A stretch of DNA of 64,000 nucleotides, from contig JAPPDF010000028.1 in NCBI GenBank assembly GCA_028875575.1, forward strand, positions 1 to 64,000, written 5' to 3'. Below the pieces are notes generated by a model. That model had not been told where the DNA came from. It searched no databases and saw only the letters and a list, made by a program, of their open reading frames with translations. Each line of letters starts with the position of its first letter. Within the stretch, counting starts at the first letter, position 1. Both the position numbers and the translations under genes were made by a program. Source of the stretch: Acidobacteriota bacterium (GTDB lineage: Bacteria; Acidobacteriota; Terriglobia; Versatilivoradales; Versatilivoraceae). Positions 43,334 to 51,657 of the stretch are shown here, one piece after another.

Positions 43334-44104
43334 ATGGACCGGCGCGCGCGCATCAACGGGAAACCATCTCTTGCAGCAACTGTCTCACGGCTCCTCCCGT
43401 TCCTGCTACTGCTGGCAGCCGGCCGAGAAGTCTCCTGCGCCCCGCGCCCCCCCCAGCAGTTTCAGCACTTTACCGCACCCAGGCCGCTGCAGCCGGGCCA
43501 CACCCTGGTTCTGGGCTTCATGGGCGGCCGAGACTCCTGGCGCAACACCGAGGTGGGGGTGGGCCGGACGGCTCAATGGCTCCGCCGCAAGGCACTTCCC
43601 GGAGTACACGTGGAGACCGTCGAAAACCTCAAGCGCGACCTGGCCCTTCGACTGGTGCGGGCCTGCCTGGACAGCAACGGCGACGGACGCCTCCAGCCGG
43701 AGGAACGTGGCGGGGCCCGCATCGTTCTCTACGGACAGAGCTTCGGAGGTGCCGCCGTGGTAAAGTTCGCCCGCCAGTTGGACCGGCTGGACATCCCGGT
43801 TCTGTTGACCATCCAGGTTGACAGCGTGGGGCGCGGCGACGGCCTGATCCCTCCCAACGTCCGCGCCGCCGCCAACCTCTACCAGGACAACGGGCGCTTC
43901 ATCCGCGGGGAGGCGCCCATCCGGGCGGCCGACTCCAGCCGCACCCGGATTCTCGGAAATTTCCGCTTCGACTACTCCAACCTGGACATCGACCTGTCCC
44001 ACCTCCCCTGGTACAAAACGATCGCCCGAAGGGCTCACGCCAAGATGGACCGCGACCCCGAGGTCTGGCTGAAGGTGGAAGAGCTGCTTCTCGACGCCTT
44101 GTAA
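43334..44104 (+). CDS. Secreted alpha/beta-hydrolase-like protein with an EF-hand loop
   Basis: This is a 256-residue protein. A hydrophobic segment at 18-30 after basic residues is a signal peptide, ending near VSC35; the cysteine could be a lipid anchor, although the lipobox is poor. GYMGG-like GFMGGRDSW opens the fold and Ser136 in YGQSFGG is the likely nucleophile. Residues 113-124 form a textbook EF-hand Ca2+ loop (D113, N115, D117, G118, L120, E124) just before it. The start at 43334 removes a basic N-terminal extension of 43 residues found in the longer frame. Function unknown. Confidence 0.75.
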   Translation: MDRRARINGKPSLAATVSRLLPFLLLLAAGREVSCAPRPPQQFQHFTAPRPLQPGHTLVLGFMGGRDSWRNTEVGVGRTAQWLRRKALPGVHVETVENLKRDLALRLVRACLDSNGDGRLQPEERGGARIVLYGQSFGGAAVVKFARQLDRLDIPVLLTIQVDSVGRGDGLIPPNVRAAANLYQDNGRFIRGEAPIRAADSSRTRILGNFRFDYSNLDIDLSHLPWYKTIARRAHAKMDRDPEVWLKVEELLLDAL

Positions 44105-44245
44105 CCGGCCCGGCCCGCAGGTGTTCCGCAAGCGATCGGGGAGTGGGGCAATCCGGCGGGAAACCCGAAAATAACCGTCCATCCTTGAAACTTTCTCCCC
44201 GCTTGTGGGTTTTTGAGAAGATGATTGGGCGAGCCTTTGAGGGCG

Positions 44246-44788
44246 ATGACCGGAACCACCGCATTTGAAGCGTTCGTTCGCAAGTACCAGGACATGGTAT
44301 TCGGAACCGCGGTCCGGTTGCTGGGAGACGAAAGCGAGGCCGAGGACGTGTCCCAGACCGTGTTCCTGAAGGCTTTTGAGCGGTTCGACCGTCTGAGCGA
44401 GAATCCTTCCGCCGGAGGATGGCTCAGAACCGTGACCACCAACCTCTGTCTGAACCACCTGTCCCGCTTCCGGGCCCGCTGGCGCCTGTTCAGTCAGAGG
44501 CGACCCGGCGAGCCCGATACGGAACCGGCCTATGAAGAACGCCTGGTGGCGCGGGAGGCACAGGATGCGGACCTGGAGCGGTCCCAGGAGCATGCCCGGC
44601 TGGAGAGGGCCGTGCGCCGCCTGCCGCGGCATCAGCGGGTGCCCCTGGTGTTGTTTCATTTCGAGGAGAGAAGCTACGCTGAAATCGCCCAAGTGCTGGG
44701 AGTCTCGCTGGGCAAGATCAAGACCGACATACACCGGGGCCGGGAGACCCTCAGGAAATTGATGGTGGCGGATGATGAAACCCTCTGA
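44246..44788 (+). CDS. ECF RNA polymerase sigma factor
   Basis: The 180-residue protein has sigma region 2 (YQDMVFGTAVRLLGDESEAEDVSQTVFLKAF) and region 4 (LPRHQRVPLVLFHFEERSYAEIAQVLGVSLGKIKTDIHRGR), so it is a group 4 (ECF) sigma-70. An in-frame TTG at 44225 would add seven residues; the ATG at 44246 is preferred on domain fit. TTGAAACTT at 44184-44192 resembles an ECF -35 (AAC), but no clear -10 follows. The stop overlaps the next gene by 17 nt, so the membrane protein downstream is its natural partner and possibly its anti-sigma factor. Confidence 0.9.
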   Translation: MTGTTAFEAFVRKYQDMVFGTAVRLLGDESEAEDVSQTVFLKAFERFDRLSENPSAGGWLRTVTTNLCLNHLSRFRARWRLFSQRRPGEPDTEPAYEERLVAREAQDADLERSQEHARLERAVRRLPRHQRVPLVLFHFEERSYAEIAQVLGVSLGKIKTDIHRGRETLRKLMVADDETL

Positions 44789-45227
44789 TCTGGAATCCCT
44801 CATTCAGCGAAAGCTGGCGGAACTGCCGGCTCCGAAAGCCCCCGGGACGTTGCTGCCTCGAATCATGGCCGAGGTGCGCCAAACCCGGCGGAGCCCCCGG
44901 CGCGAACCGGTCCGGACCGGTGGGATCTGGCAGCGGCCGGCGGTCCGGCTGGTTGCATGGACCGCCCTGATTCTGTTGGGCGGACTGTTGGTGGACTGGA
45001 CCTCGGGCGGCAGGGTTGGAAGTGCCTGGGGCGTTTTCGTCGCGACAGCCGAGGATGCGGCCATCAACGGCGCGGCGATGGCGCGCGAGGCCCAGATCCT
45101 ATGGCGGGTGTTTCTGGAACCCGTTGCCGCTTACCTGATCCTTTGGGTCAGTGGCATGTGGGTGTTTTTGGCACTGCTCTTGGAGGCACTCAAGAGCGTT
45201 CTTTGGGAAGGGAGCGTCAGACAATGA
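44772..45227 (+). CDS. Two-helix membrane protein, possible anti-sigma factor
   Basis: A 151-residue protein overlapping the sigma gene by 17 nt and the following gene by 4 nt. Residues 1-52 are soluble and basic/proline-rich (ESLIQRKLAELPAPKAPGTLL); two hydrophobic segments follow at about 60-75 and 118-140. There is no ZAS zinc motif (HxxxCxxC), so it is not a classical anti-sigma, but the small cytoplasmic N-terminal domain with membrane anchor and the gene order fit an anti-sigma or partner role. Alternatives include a transport or scaffold accessory. Confidence 0.75.
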   Translation: MMKPSDLESLIQRKLAELPAPKAPGTLLPRIMAEVRQTRRSPRREPVRTGGIWQRPAVRLVAWTALILLGGLLVDWTSGGRVGSAWGVFVATAEDAAINGAAMAREAQILWRVFLEPVAAYLILWVSGMWVFLALLLEALKSVLWEGSVRQ

Positions 45228-46726
45228 AGACACATTGGAAACCCTTGGCGGTATTGGCAGTCACACTGGGGTTGGTCGCCACCGGCGGAGCGGTTCAAGA
45301 GACCACGGCGCCATCGACACCCGATCCTCCCGTTGAGGTTGATGTGGACATCGATCTGGACATCGACGTCGACGGAGAAGTCGTTCAAATCGGACGAAGC
45401 TACACCCTCCCTGCCGGCAAGCGGGTCGAGAGCGCAGTCGTTATCGCGGGCACCGCTCGGATTGAGGGCGAAATAGAGCAAGATCTGGTGGTGGTTGCCG
45501 GAGCCGCGACCCTTGCCGGCACCGCCCGGGTCGGCGGGGACGTTGTCGTGGTAGGCGGAACAGGCGACCTCCAACCTGGAGCCGAGGTTGGCGGAGACCT
45601 GGTGGCCGTGGGCAGTGGCTTGAAGGTGCCTGAGGGGTTCTCCCCGGGGGGAGATCAGGTCTCGGTCGGTGCCTTTGAGTTAGGAGACCAGTTCGCGAAT
45701 GCCGCTCCCTGGCTCACTCGAGGAATGCTCTGGGGCCGGCCGATAGTACCCGATCTCCCCTGGATGTGGGCTTTCGTGGCCGTTTTCGCGCTCTTGTTCC
45801 TGCTCATCAACCTGGTGTTTGACGGGCCGGTGCGCGCCTGTACCGACACACTCGGCCGGAAGCCCTTGACCACGGGTCTGGCGGGATTTCTGACGCTTCT
45901 CCTGATCTCGCCGGTGTCGTTCATACTGACGGTGTCGGTGGTCGGACTGGCGTTGGTGCCCTTCCTGTGGCTCGCTTTTATGATTGTCGGCCTCATCGGC
46001 AACGTGGCCGCCGCTCGCTGGATCGGAAGTCGGGTTCTGCCCGAGGAGTCGCCGCACAACCGTCTGCAGGCTGCCCGGTCGCTGGGGATCGGCCTGGCGG
46101 CCATCATCCTGGTTGGCATGGTTCCGGTCGCCGGCCTCACCGCCTGGGCCCTGGTGAGCCTTCTGGGACTGGGAGCGGCCGCCACCGCGCTGGTTGCCGG
46201 CTTGAGGCGGGAGAATCCCCCCTCCCCCGCTCCCACACCACCGCCGATTGCCGAGCCGGGAAGCGACGCCTCCACCGGCGGTGCTGCCGAGCCCTCCAGC
46301 AGTGACACGGCGCCGGCGGCTTCCCCGCCCCAGGGCGAGCACCTTGCATCCTTTCCGCGGGCCACTTTTCTTCGCCGGCTGGGAGCCCTGCTGCTCGACC
46401 TCTTCCTGGTGACGGCAATCACGCTGGCATTCTTCGAGATACATCCGGGCAGGTCCTTTGTCCTGCTGCTGGTCTATCGGGTGGCTCTCTGGAGCTGGAA
46501 AGCAACCACCGTGGGCGGCATCATCTGTGGTCTGCGGGTGGTTCGGACGGACGGGAAGCCCCTCGCCTTTACCGATGCGCTGGTAAGGGGGCTGGCCAGC
46601 ATCCTGTCGGCGGTGGCCGCGGGACTGGGTTGGCTCTGGATCCTCTGGGACCCCGAGCGACAGGCCTGGCACGACAAGATCGCCAGAACCGTCGTGGTGC
46701 GGGTCCCGGCCGGCTGGCCGCTTTAG
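45224..46726 (+). CDS. Bactofilin-like repeat / RDD membrane protein fusion
   Basis: The 500-residue protein starts at an ATG overlapping the previous stop (ATGA). A signal or first helix (5-22) leads to an Asp/Val repeat (VEVDVDIDLDIDVDG, 37-51), then polymer-forming (bactofilin-type) beta-helix repeats to about 150 (GGDVVVVGGTGDLQPGAEVGG). Four or more helices span 180-330. A Pro/Ser-rich linker precedes a C-terminal RDD domain of about 100 residues (RRLGALLLDLF, RGLASILSAVAAGLG). RDD proteins are membrane carriers or scaffolds. It may be the target of the ECF sigma. Confidence 0.83.
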   Translation: MKTHWKPLAVLAVTLGLVATGGAVQETTAPSTPDPPVEVDVDIDLDIDVDGEVVQIGRSYTLPAGKRVESAVVIAGTARIEGEIEQDLVVVAGAATLAGTARVGGDVVVVGGTGDLQPGAEVGGDLVAVGSGLKVPEGFSPGGDQVSVGAFELGDQFANAAPWLTRGMLWGRPIVPDLPWMWAFVAVFALLFLLINLVFDGPVRACTDTLGRKPLTTGLAGFLTLLLISPVSFILTVSVVGLALVPFLWLAFMIVGLIGNVAAARWIGSRVLPEESPHNRLQAARSLGIGLAAIILVGMVPVAGLTAWALVSLLGLGAAATALVAGLRRENPPSPAPTPPPIAEPGSDASTGGAAEPSSSDTAPAASPPQGEHLASFPRATFLRRLGALLLDLFLVTAITLAFFEIHPGRSFVLLLVYRVALWSWKATTVGGIICGLRVVRTDGKPLAFTDALVRGLASILSAVAAGLGWLWILWDPERQAWHDKIARTVVVRVPAGWPL

Positions 46727-46796
46727 CCGGCCGGTTCTCGACCGACGGTTCAATGGCAAGTCTGGAGTATCTCGGATTCAGGGGAGGAGGCGTGGC

Positions 46797-47294
46797 TCAG
46801 TCGGGTGCCACCTCGTTCAGCCGTCCGGTGGAACAGTCGTAGACGAAGCCGCGCACCTGGTCCTTGTTGGGAATGAAGGGGTTGGCGTGAATGCGTGAGA
46901 TGGACTGGCGGACATCCTGCTCCAGGTTGCCGAAGGCCTCCAGGGAGAAGGACGGTCGCAGGCCGGTGTCGGCCTCGATGGCATCCTTGACGTCGTCGTC
47001 CCGGAAAGTCAGCATGCCGCAATCGGTATGGTGAATCAGCACGATGGCCGTAGTGCCCAGCAGGCGCTGGGAAATCACCAGGGAGCGGATGGCATCATCG
47101 CTGACCACACCGCCCGCATTGCGAATGATGTGCGCGTCCCCTTCACTGATGCCGAGGATCTTGTGCACATCCAGGCGCGCATCCATGCAGGCCACCACCG
47201 CCAGGCCGCACGCCGGAGGCAGCGGCAGGTCGCCCTTGTCAAAGCCGTCGGCGTAGCGGGAATTGTTCTCCAGAAGTTGATCGATCACTGACAT
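46797..47294 (-). CDS. Beta-class carbonic anhydrase
   Basis: The 165 residues hold the beta-CA zinc signature: CMDARLD with the first Cys ligand and the catalytic Asp-Arg dyad, and HHTDCG with the His and second Cys. NAGGVVSDDAIRSLVIS is the conserved loop. It interconverts CO2 and bicarbonate. The C-terminal NPFIPNKDQVRGFVYDCSTGRLNEV is complete. It stands alone between the RDD gene (convergent) and the toxin gene; the 282 nt upstream show nothing clear. Confidence 0.93.
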   Translation of the reverse strand: MSVIDQLLENNSRYADGFDKGDLPLPPACGLAVVACMDARLDVHKILGISEGDAHIIRNAGGVVSDDAIRSLVISQRLLGTTAIVLIHHTDCGMLTFRDDDVKDAIEADTGLRPSFSLEAFGNLEQDVRQSISRIHANPFIPNKDQVRGFVYDCSTGRLNEVAPD

Positions 47295-47576
47295 TTGGTG
47301 TTCCTCTTTCCTAACGGGACCTCGAAGCAGGCGAGTCCGATTCTAGCACGAACCGACAGCGCCCCCGAAGCCCCGCCCAGCGATGTCGGGCGCAGTTCCC
47401 GGGTTCCAGCGATTGACCCGTGTCAGCTTGTCGTCGCGCCCCCGCCGGCGTGCCCGCTACCATGTCTGCAAAGATCCACGGAGCCACGCCGAATTGTAGC
47501 CAACGGCGGTCTGCTGGCAGAGCCAACCGTGGTATCAACCCGATCTCATGAATTTCCAATGGAGGAGGATGCGGAT

Positions 47577-48011
47577 TCACACGGGAATTACGCGCAAGAA
47601 GGCGCGTTGGTTTCCTGCAACCAACCCTTCCAAACCGGCGTCCAGAGTGGCCAATTGCCCCTCTCGTTGCATGGCGGCAGCCAGCAATAGGGCATCGGAT
47701 ATCTGCCGATATCCCTGAAGGCGCACCCCAATGGACTCCGGCAAGTGCACGATGGACCTGTCCAGCGGCCAGAACATATGGACACCCAATTGTGTGAGTT
47801 TCTCCAACACCGCGATGGCATCAAGGGGGGTAACGGTGTGTCTGACAACCGAGGGGTTGCAGGAGACTCGGACAAATCCCGATTCTGTCAAAGGACAGGT
47901 TGCCCAGCCCTCATTCCGATGCATGTCGAACCACGCCCAGGCCGCGGCGTGGTGCACGTGGTTCGGCCAAGCCAGCGCGATCAGGACGTTGACGTCCGGG
48001 AGGGAAATCAC
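47577..48011 (-). CDS. vapC: PIN-domain toxin (VapC family)
   Basis: The 144-residue PIN domain RNase has acidic metal-binding residues in PDVNVLIALAW, the glutamate in TESGFVRV, the aspartate in YRQISDALLLAAA and TLDAGLEGL at the end. Its ATG overlaps the antitoxin stop by 4 nt (48008-48011). VapC toxins cleave tRNA or rRNA to stop translation. The order antitoxin then toxin is standard. Confidence 0.9.
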   Translation of the reverse strand: MISLPDVNVLIALAWPNHVHHAAAWAWFDMHRNEGWATCPLTESGFVRVSCNPSVVRHTVTPLDAIAVLEKLTQLGVHMFWPLDRSIVHLPESIGVRLQGYRQISDALLLAAAMQREGQLATLDAGLEGLVAGNQRAFLRVIPV

Positions 48012-48235
48012 GGCCAGTCGCTCAAGGACCGGTAGACGTCCTCGCTGGTGATGGCGTCGGCGCCGGGCTCAACGGCAAAAACCGCACCTTGCCCCTGTTC
48101 CTTGGCAGCGTGAGTACTCCTGAAACCGCGCCGCGCCAACTCCGACAAGGCCCGGCCGAGGCTGGTCCCGTTACGCTCCGCCAGCGCTCGCGCAACCGCC
48201 AGTACGTCGCTGTCGATAGTCACGGTAGTCCGCAT
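48008..48235 (-). CDS. vapB: Ribbon-helix-helix antitoxin of the VapBC pair
   Basis: The 75 residues begin MRTTVTIDSDVLAVARAL, a ribbon-helix-helix DNA-binding fold, with a C-terminal tail (about 40-75) that would fill the toxin active site. The ATG is only seven bases after a TATGAT -10 element and has no Shine-Dalgarno, so its mRNA is probably leaderless. The tandem GATGC-type operator overlaps this promoter. Confidence 0.87.
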   Translation of the reverse strand: MRTTVTIDSDVLAVARALAERNGTSLGRALSELARRGFRSTHAAKEQGQGAVFAVEPGADAITSEDVYRSLSDWP

Positions 48236-48270
48236 GACAGCATCATAGCATCAATGCATCGAAATCTCAA
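48232..48270 (-). promoter_or_regulatory. vapB promoter and tandem 8-nt operator
   Basis: On the minus strand TTGAGA (48270-48265) and TATGAT (48247-48242) are 17 nt apart, with the start expected at the A of the vapB ATG (48235). Units of (G/C)ATGC lie at 48260, 48252, 48244 and 48236 with an exact 8-nt period, which suits cooperative binding by a ribbon-helix-helix antitoxin. Confidence 0.65.
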
Positions 48271-48309
48271 AGGACGCAGTTGAATCGTGAGCCACAATAG
48301 TTAGAGGCG

Positions 48310-48456
48310 TCATTTGCCGCTGTGCACCCGGACGGCTTCTTCGACTGCGGTCGCGAGATGATTGAAAATCCAAACATACCTGCGGGAGGCCACGACGTTG
48401 GTGTCAACGAGGACCGGGACGGTCGTACAGTTCCTTCCGCGTCGGCCGGCGATCAC
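48310..48456 (-). pseudogene. Amputated PIN-domain toxin
   Basis: In a frame overlapping the end of the orphan antitoxin, a GTG at 48456 opens a 48-codon frame with VPVLVDTNVVASR, the N-terminal strand of a PIN toxin carrying the first catalytic Asp. After it, 23 unrelated-looking residues lead to a stop at 48312-48310. A full PIN domain needs about 130 residues, so the middle and C terminus with the other acidic residues are gone. A deletion is the simplest explanation. Confidence 0.6.
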
Positions 48457-48646
48457 TCGGCCAATCGATCTTGCGCGGCTTCATCGCCAGGTACCGCTGC
48501 ATAGAGGCCTCGTATCGATCTTCCTGTCGCCGCATCCGTTCCAGCAACTCGGCCAGCCATCGGGACACGCTAAGATCGTCCTTGGCCGCCTTGATGCGAA
48601 GCCAATGGGCCAAATCCTCGGGCAAGGTGACGGTGACTTTCTTCAT
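48404..48646 (-). CDS. Orphan ribbon-helix-helix antitoxin
   Basis: The 80 residues start MKKVTVTLPEDLAHWLRIKAA, a ribbon-helix-helix fold, and continue through a Trp/Leu-rich helix to a basic C-terminal tail (MKPRKIDWPSDRRPTR). GGAGG lies upstream of the ATG at 48646; a longer in-frame start (48682) is unlikely. The toxin expected downstream survives only as a fragment, so this antitoxin is probably solitary or cross-acts with other toxins. Confidence 0.82.
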   Translation of the reverse strand: MKKVTVTLPEDLAHWLRIKAAKDDLSVSRWLAELLERMRRQEDRYEASMQRYLAMKPRKIDWPSDRRPTRKELYDRPGPR

Positions 48647-48745
48647 CAGGACCTCCGTTCCATTGGCACAAGGATCATGCAATGCGAAATTCGTGTCGCT
48701 TACAACCAGAACTGCATCCTGTCGCGACGGCGAGCTTGCGGGATG

Positions 48746-49294
48746 CTACTCCGGCCAGCGGCCGGAGGTGATCCGGCGGCGGCTGGTGCCGAGATCCTCG
48801 ACCGCGTAGACCCAGGCAGGCTGGCGGGCGCCCTCCACCGTGGCGGGGACGAGCACGCGCCGATAGAGTGAGCGGCCACCGGGGTGGAACCCCTCCAGGC
48901 GGTCGATGGGGTGAAGGCGGGTCCGGGGGTCGTCAAAGGTGAACAGTTCCCCGCAGACGATGTCCCAGATCTCCCCCGTGGCGCCTTCCGGGAGCCGCTG
49001 GAGCCCGGCCTGCACCCGATGGGAAAGTCGCGTCTGCGTGGCTGCGTCAGCCAGTGGATCTGTGGTTCCCTGGGCCAGGATGTCTGCTTCGGGCACCTTC
49101 AGAATGGGATATCCGGGGCCCTCGTATAGACGCCCGCGAACGGTGGCCTCCCGGAACTCCACAAACCCCCGGCAGAACGCCTGGTGGTTTCGGAATCCGC
49201 GTTTGAGCGTGCCGTAGACGAAGAGTGCCAGCACGGGTATCGGGTGCTCCGAAGGAGACCTGCAGCGTGCTGCTTTCCGGTCTCTCGTCCTCAT
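48746..49294 (-). CDS. Gamma-glutamylcyclotransferase-like (AIG2 family) protein
   Basis: The 182-residue protein has the AIG2-family opening LFVYGTLKRGFRNH, the loop GRLYEGPGYPILKVPEAD and the LDRLEGF-like core IDRLEGFHPGG. Members cyclise gamma-glutamyl amines or dipeptides to 5-oxoproline; a glutamate is the usual base. The ATG at 49294 follows AAGGAAG, and the longer start (49321) is rejected. Its neighbours give no pathway. Confidence 0.85.
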   Translation of the reverse strand: MRTRDRKAARCRSPSEHPIPVLALFVYGTLKRGFRNHQAFCRGFVEFREATVRGRLYEGPGYPILKVPEADILAQGTTDPLADAATQTRLSHRVQAGLQRLPEGATGEIWDIVCGELFTFDDPRTRLHPIDRLEGFHPGGRSLYRRVLVPATVEGARQPAWVYAVEDLGTSRRRITSGRWPE

Positions 49295-49519
49295 GAACGG
49301 CCCTTCCTTTAGGTGCTCCACCGTTGCCCGGTCTGCGGCACGAAGCTGAACGGCTGGATCCAGTTACCTGTCACGATCCGTTACGGGAAATCCGACAGGC
49401 CCTCAGCAAAGACGAATCGGGTGGGGCTACGCTCGCATCGTGAGGTTGGTCTTCCCGCCTAAGACCCTTGGGTCGGAGGCCAATCTCTCTATGGTAGTAT
49501 GACCGGGAGGAATCGGGAC

Positions 49520-50224
49520 ATGAACTCCGGATCGATTTTGTCGCGGCGAACGCTCGCGTTGGGTGAAAGCGTGCGCCCCATCGCCTCCAAGTTCCGGGCG
49601 CGCATGGAGAGCAGGCCCAACCGATCAGAGCAGGTTACCGACATTCTCAGCTACGTGCGGAGCCATATGGAACTGATTCAGGCCGACATCGATCGGTTCG
49701 TCGATGAGGTCAACCGACTTGGCGAGTTGCTTGAAGTTGCCGATACTTCGGAAAACGCCGTGCAGCGGGGCGCCGCCCGAATGGAGACTTGTCTTGAACG
49801 CCTCCTGGATGACTATGATGAAGTTCGACGGGCAATTCCCGGCATTGTGGATACCGAGGGGTGCCAACTGCTCGAGCAGGTCTATCGCGAGGCGCTGCTC
49901 CAGATTCAGGGCTGGCTTGACGATCTTCTCGAGTGCCTGCACGATCCGATGGGCGCTCTCGAAAAGCGCGGCCTCACCATTGAGGAAGGCAGACGTGTGC
50001 CGATCACGTTGGACCTGGAGCTTGGACCCCCACCGTCACTGACAGACCTGGACCGATGGATAGAACAGCGGGCGGATTCGCTGTTCGCTACGGAGGAAGC
50101 AAAATTGACTGATGCGTCGGCCCGCATGTCCCGAAGAGCGACCGGCTGTTTGGGACTGTTGGCCACCTTCGGGTTGGGCTGGTGGCTCGGCGGCAAAAGT
50201 GAGGATTACGAGGATGACCATTGA
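49520..50224 (+). CDS. Helical, C-tail-anchored hypothetical protein
   Basis: The 234-residue protein is predicted to be nearly all helical (about 45-160, with many Leu/Glu/Arg heptads) and ends in one hydrophobic helix (about 208-226, GCLGLLATFGLGWWLGG) followed by a short acidic tail. That is the layout of a tail-anchored protein facing the cytoplasm. I do not recognise the family. The ATG at 49520 has GGAGG nine bases upstream, better than the ATG at 49499. The gene stands alone in the accessory zone. Confidence 0.72.
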   Translation: MNSGSILSRRTLALGESVRPIASKFRARMESRPNRSEQVTDILSYVRSHMELIQADIDRFVDEVNRLGELLEVADTSENAVQRGAARMETCLERLLDDYDEVRRAIPGIVDTEGCQLLEQVYREALLQIQGWLDDLLECLHDPMGALEKRGLTIEEGRRVPITLDLELGPPPSLTDLDRWIEQRADSLFATEEAKLTDASARMSRRATGCLGLLATFGLGWWLGGKSEDYEDDH

Positions 50225-50303
50225 GGCTGGATCGCCGGCCGACAGGCTCCCGAAAACTCCATATCCCTTTTTATCTTCAAGCACTTGTCAGGCATGTTCA
50301 GGG

Positions 50304-51494
50304 TCAGCCACGAACCAGCGCCGTCGCCAACCGCATCATCTCCAGCTTGGGAAAAGAGGCCGCTGACACTGCACCCATATTGGCCGACAGCAGCCAGCGG
50401 AACAACTCCGGCTGCCGGCCGAGACCCTTGATCGCCCGCTCGGCCAACGTTGGCTTCCGGCTGAGGAATAGAACCAGGCGGGTGATCAGTTGGTGTTGGC
50501 GAACCATTCCCGAGATGCGCCGCGAGTAGCCTTGCAATTCCCTGGCCGATGGCACGGCATCGTTGGAGAGCATCCAGGGTCCGATGGAGTCGTAGAGCGC
50601 CTGGACCTGTGCCAGCGCCAGGCTGATGCCCTCCCCCGTAATTGCGTCGAGGTATCCGGAGGCATCGCCCACCAATCCGACCCCGTCGGAAACCGGCGAG
50701 CGCGCCACCTGGTGCATCGGCCCGATTGCCCGGGCGCCGCTGGATGGCTCCGCCCCCTGGAGTGATGCCCTCAACCGGGGGAAACGGGATAGCATCGACT
50801 CCATCAAGCGTTGTCCGCCGCCTGACTTCTTGTCTTCCGCCGCCCACAGCACGGCCACGCCCACTTCCTCCCGCCCGCACGGCGTCACGTAAGCCTCGGC
50901 ATCCCCCGCCCAATGCACCTCGACGTATTCCGACCAGGGTTCGCAACGAAAATGCTGCTGGACGGCAAACCGTCGCCTCTGCGTCGACACGCCCTGAAGT
51001 CCCGCCCAGCGCCGGACCTCGGATCGGAAGCCGTCCGCGCCTACGATCATTCGGGCCGTGGTCTTCCGCCCGTCCAGCCAGGCTTCGGTGCCGTTGGGTC
51101 CGCGCAATCCCAGGGTCACAGGCGTTCGGGACTGCACCTCCAAAGCGTCGATTTTTCGGGCTCGTTTGTAGAACGCGCGCGACAGCTCGGTGCGGCGAAT
51201 GCCTTGTCCCGGGCCCTCGACAAACCGCGCGGACGCTCCCGGCCCGGAAGTTGGCAGATAGTGGATTCCGGCAAAAGCCCGCATGTGGGCCCGATCCAGA
51301 TAGGCCGAAACGCCCAGGCGCTCCAGGTACTTGAGGCCCGTCGGCATCACCCCCTCCCCGCAGGGCTTGTCGACCGGCAGCGAGGCGCGCTCGCAGACCA
51401 GGGTTCGCAAGCCCGCCCGGCCGAAGGAAATTCCCGCAGCCATGCCTGCCGGGCCGCCGCCGACTACAAGCACATCGATTTCGTCTGCGCTCAT
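50304..51494 (-). CDS. FAD-dependent oxidoreductase (geranylgeranyl-reductase-like)
   Basis: The 396 residues carry the FAD dinucleotide fold VLVVGGGPAGMAAGIS at the N terminus, PCGEGVMPTGLKYL (a substrate-loop motif typical of this family), IVGADGFRSEVRR and the second FAD motif GLVGDASGYLDAITGEGISLA. Relatives hydroxylate or reduce isoprenoids, quinones or polyketides. The ATG at 51494 has AGGAG upstream; a longer frame (51680) includes no extra motif. No pathway neighbours are present. Confidence 0.87.
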   Translation of the reverse strand: MSADEIDVLVVGGGPAGMAAGISFGRAGLRTLVCERASLPVDKPCGEGVMPTGLKYLERLGVSAYLDRAHMRAFAGIHYLPTSGPGASARFVEGPGQGIRRTELSRAFYKRARKIDALEVQSRTPVTLGLRGPNGTEAWLDGRKTTARMIVGADGFRSEVRRWAGLQGVSTQRRRFAVQQHFRCEPWSEYVEVHWAGDAEAYVTPCGREEVGVAVLWAAEDKKSGGGQRLMESMLSRFPRLRASLQGAEPSSGARAIGPMHQVARSPVSDGVGLVGDASGYLDAITGEGISLALAQVQALYDSIGPWMLSNDAVPSARELQGYSRRISGMVRQHQLITRLVLFLSRKPTLAERAIKGLGRQPELFRWLLSANMGAVSAASFPKLEMMRLATALVRG

Positions 51495-51657
51495 GTCCCG
51501 ACTCTCCTGCTGCCCATTGGCCGATGCTGTCCGCCCAAACGACATTGAGAGAATTGCCCGCTGCACGCTTCGGTTGCGAGCACGGGCTGAAAACAAATTT
51601 CCGGCACCGTGATCGTCCCGCGGCGAGAATTGTGGGCTTGCCCGAGCCGGAAGCGCC

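Noticed and set aside
47311-47580. An 89-residue minus-strand frame between carbonic anhydrase and vapC
   Set aside because: No Shine-Dalgarno, no motif, and composition as expected from GC-rich spacer.
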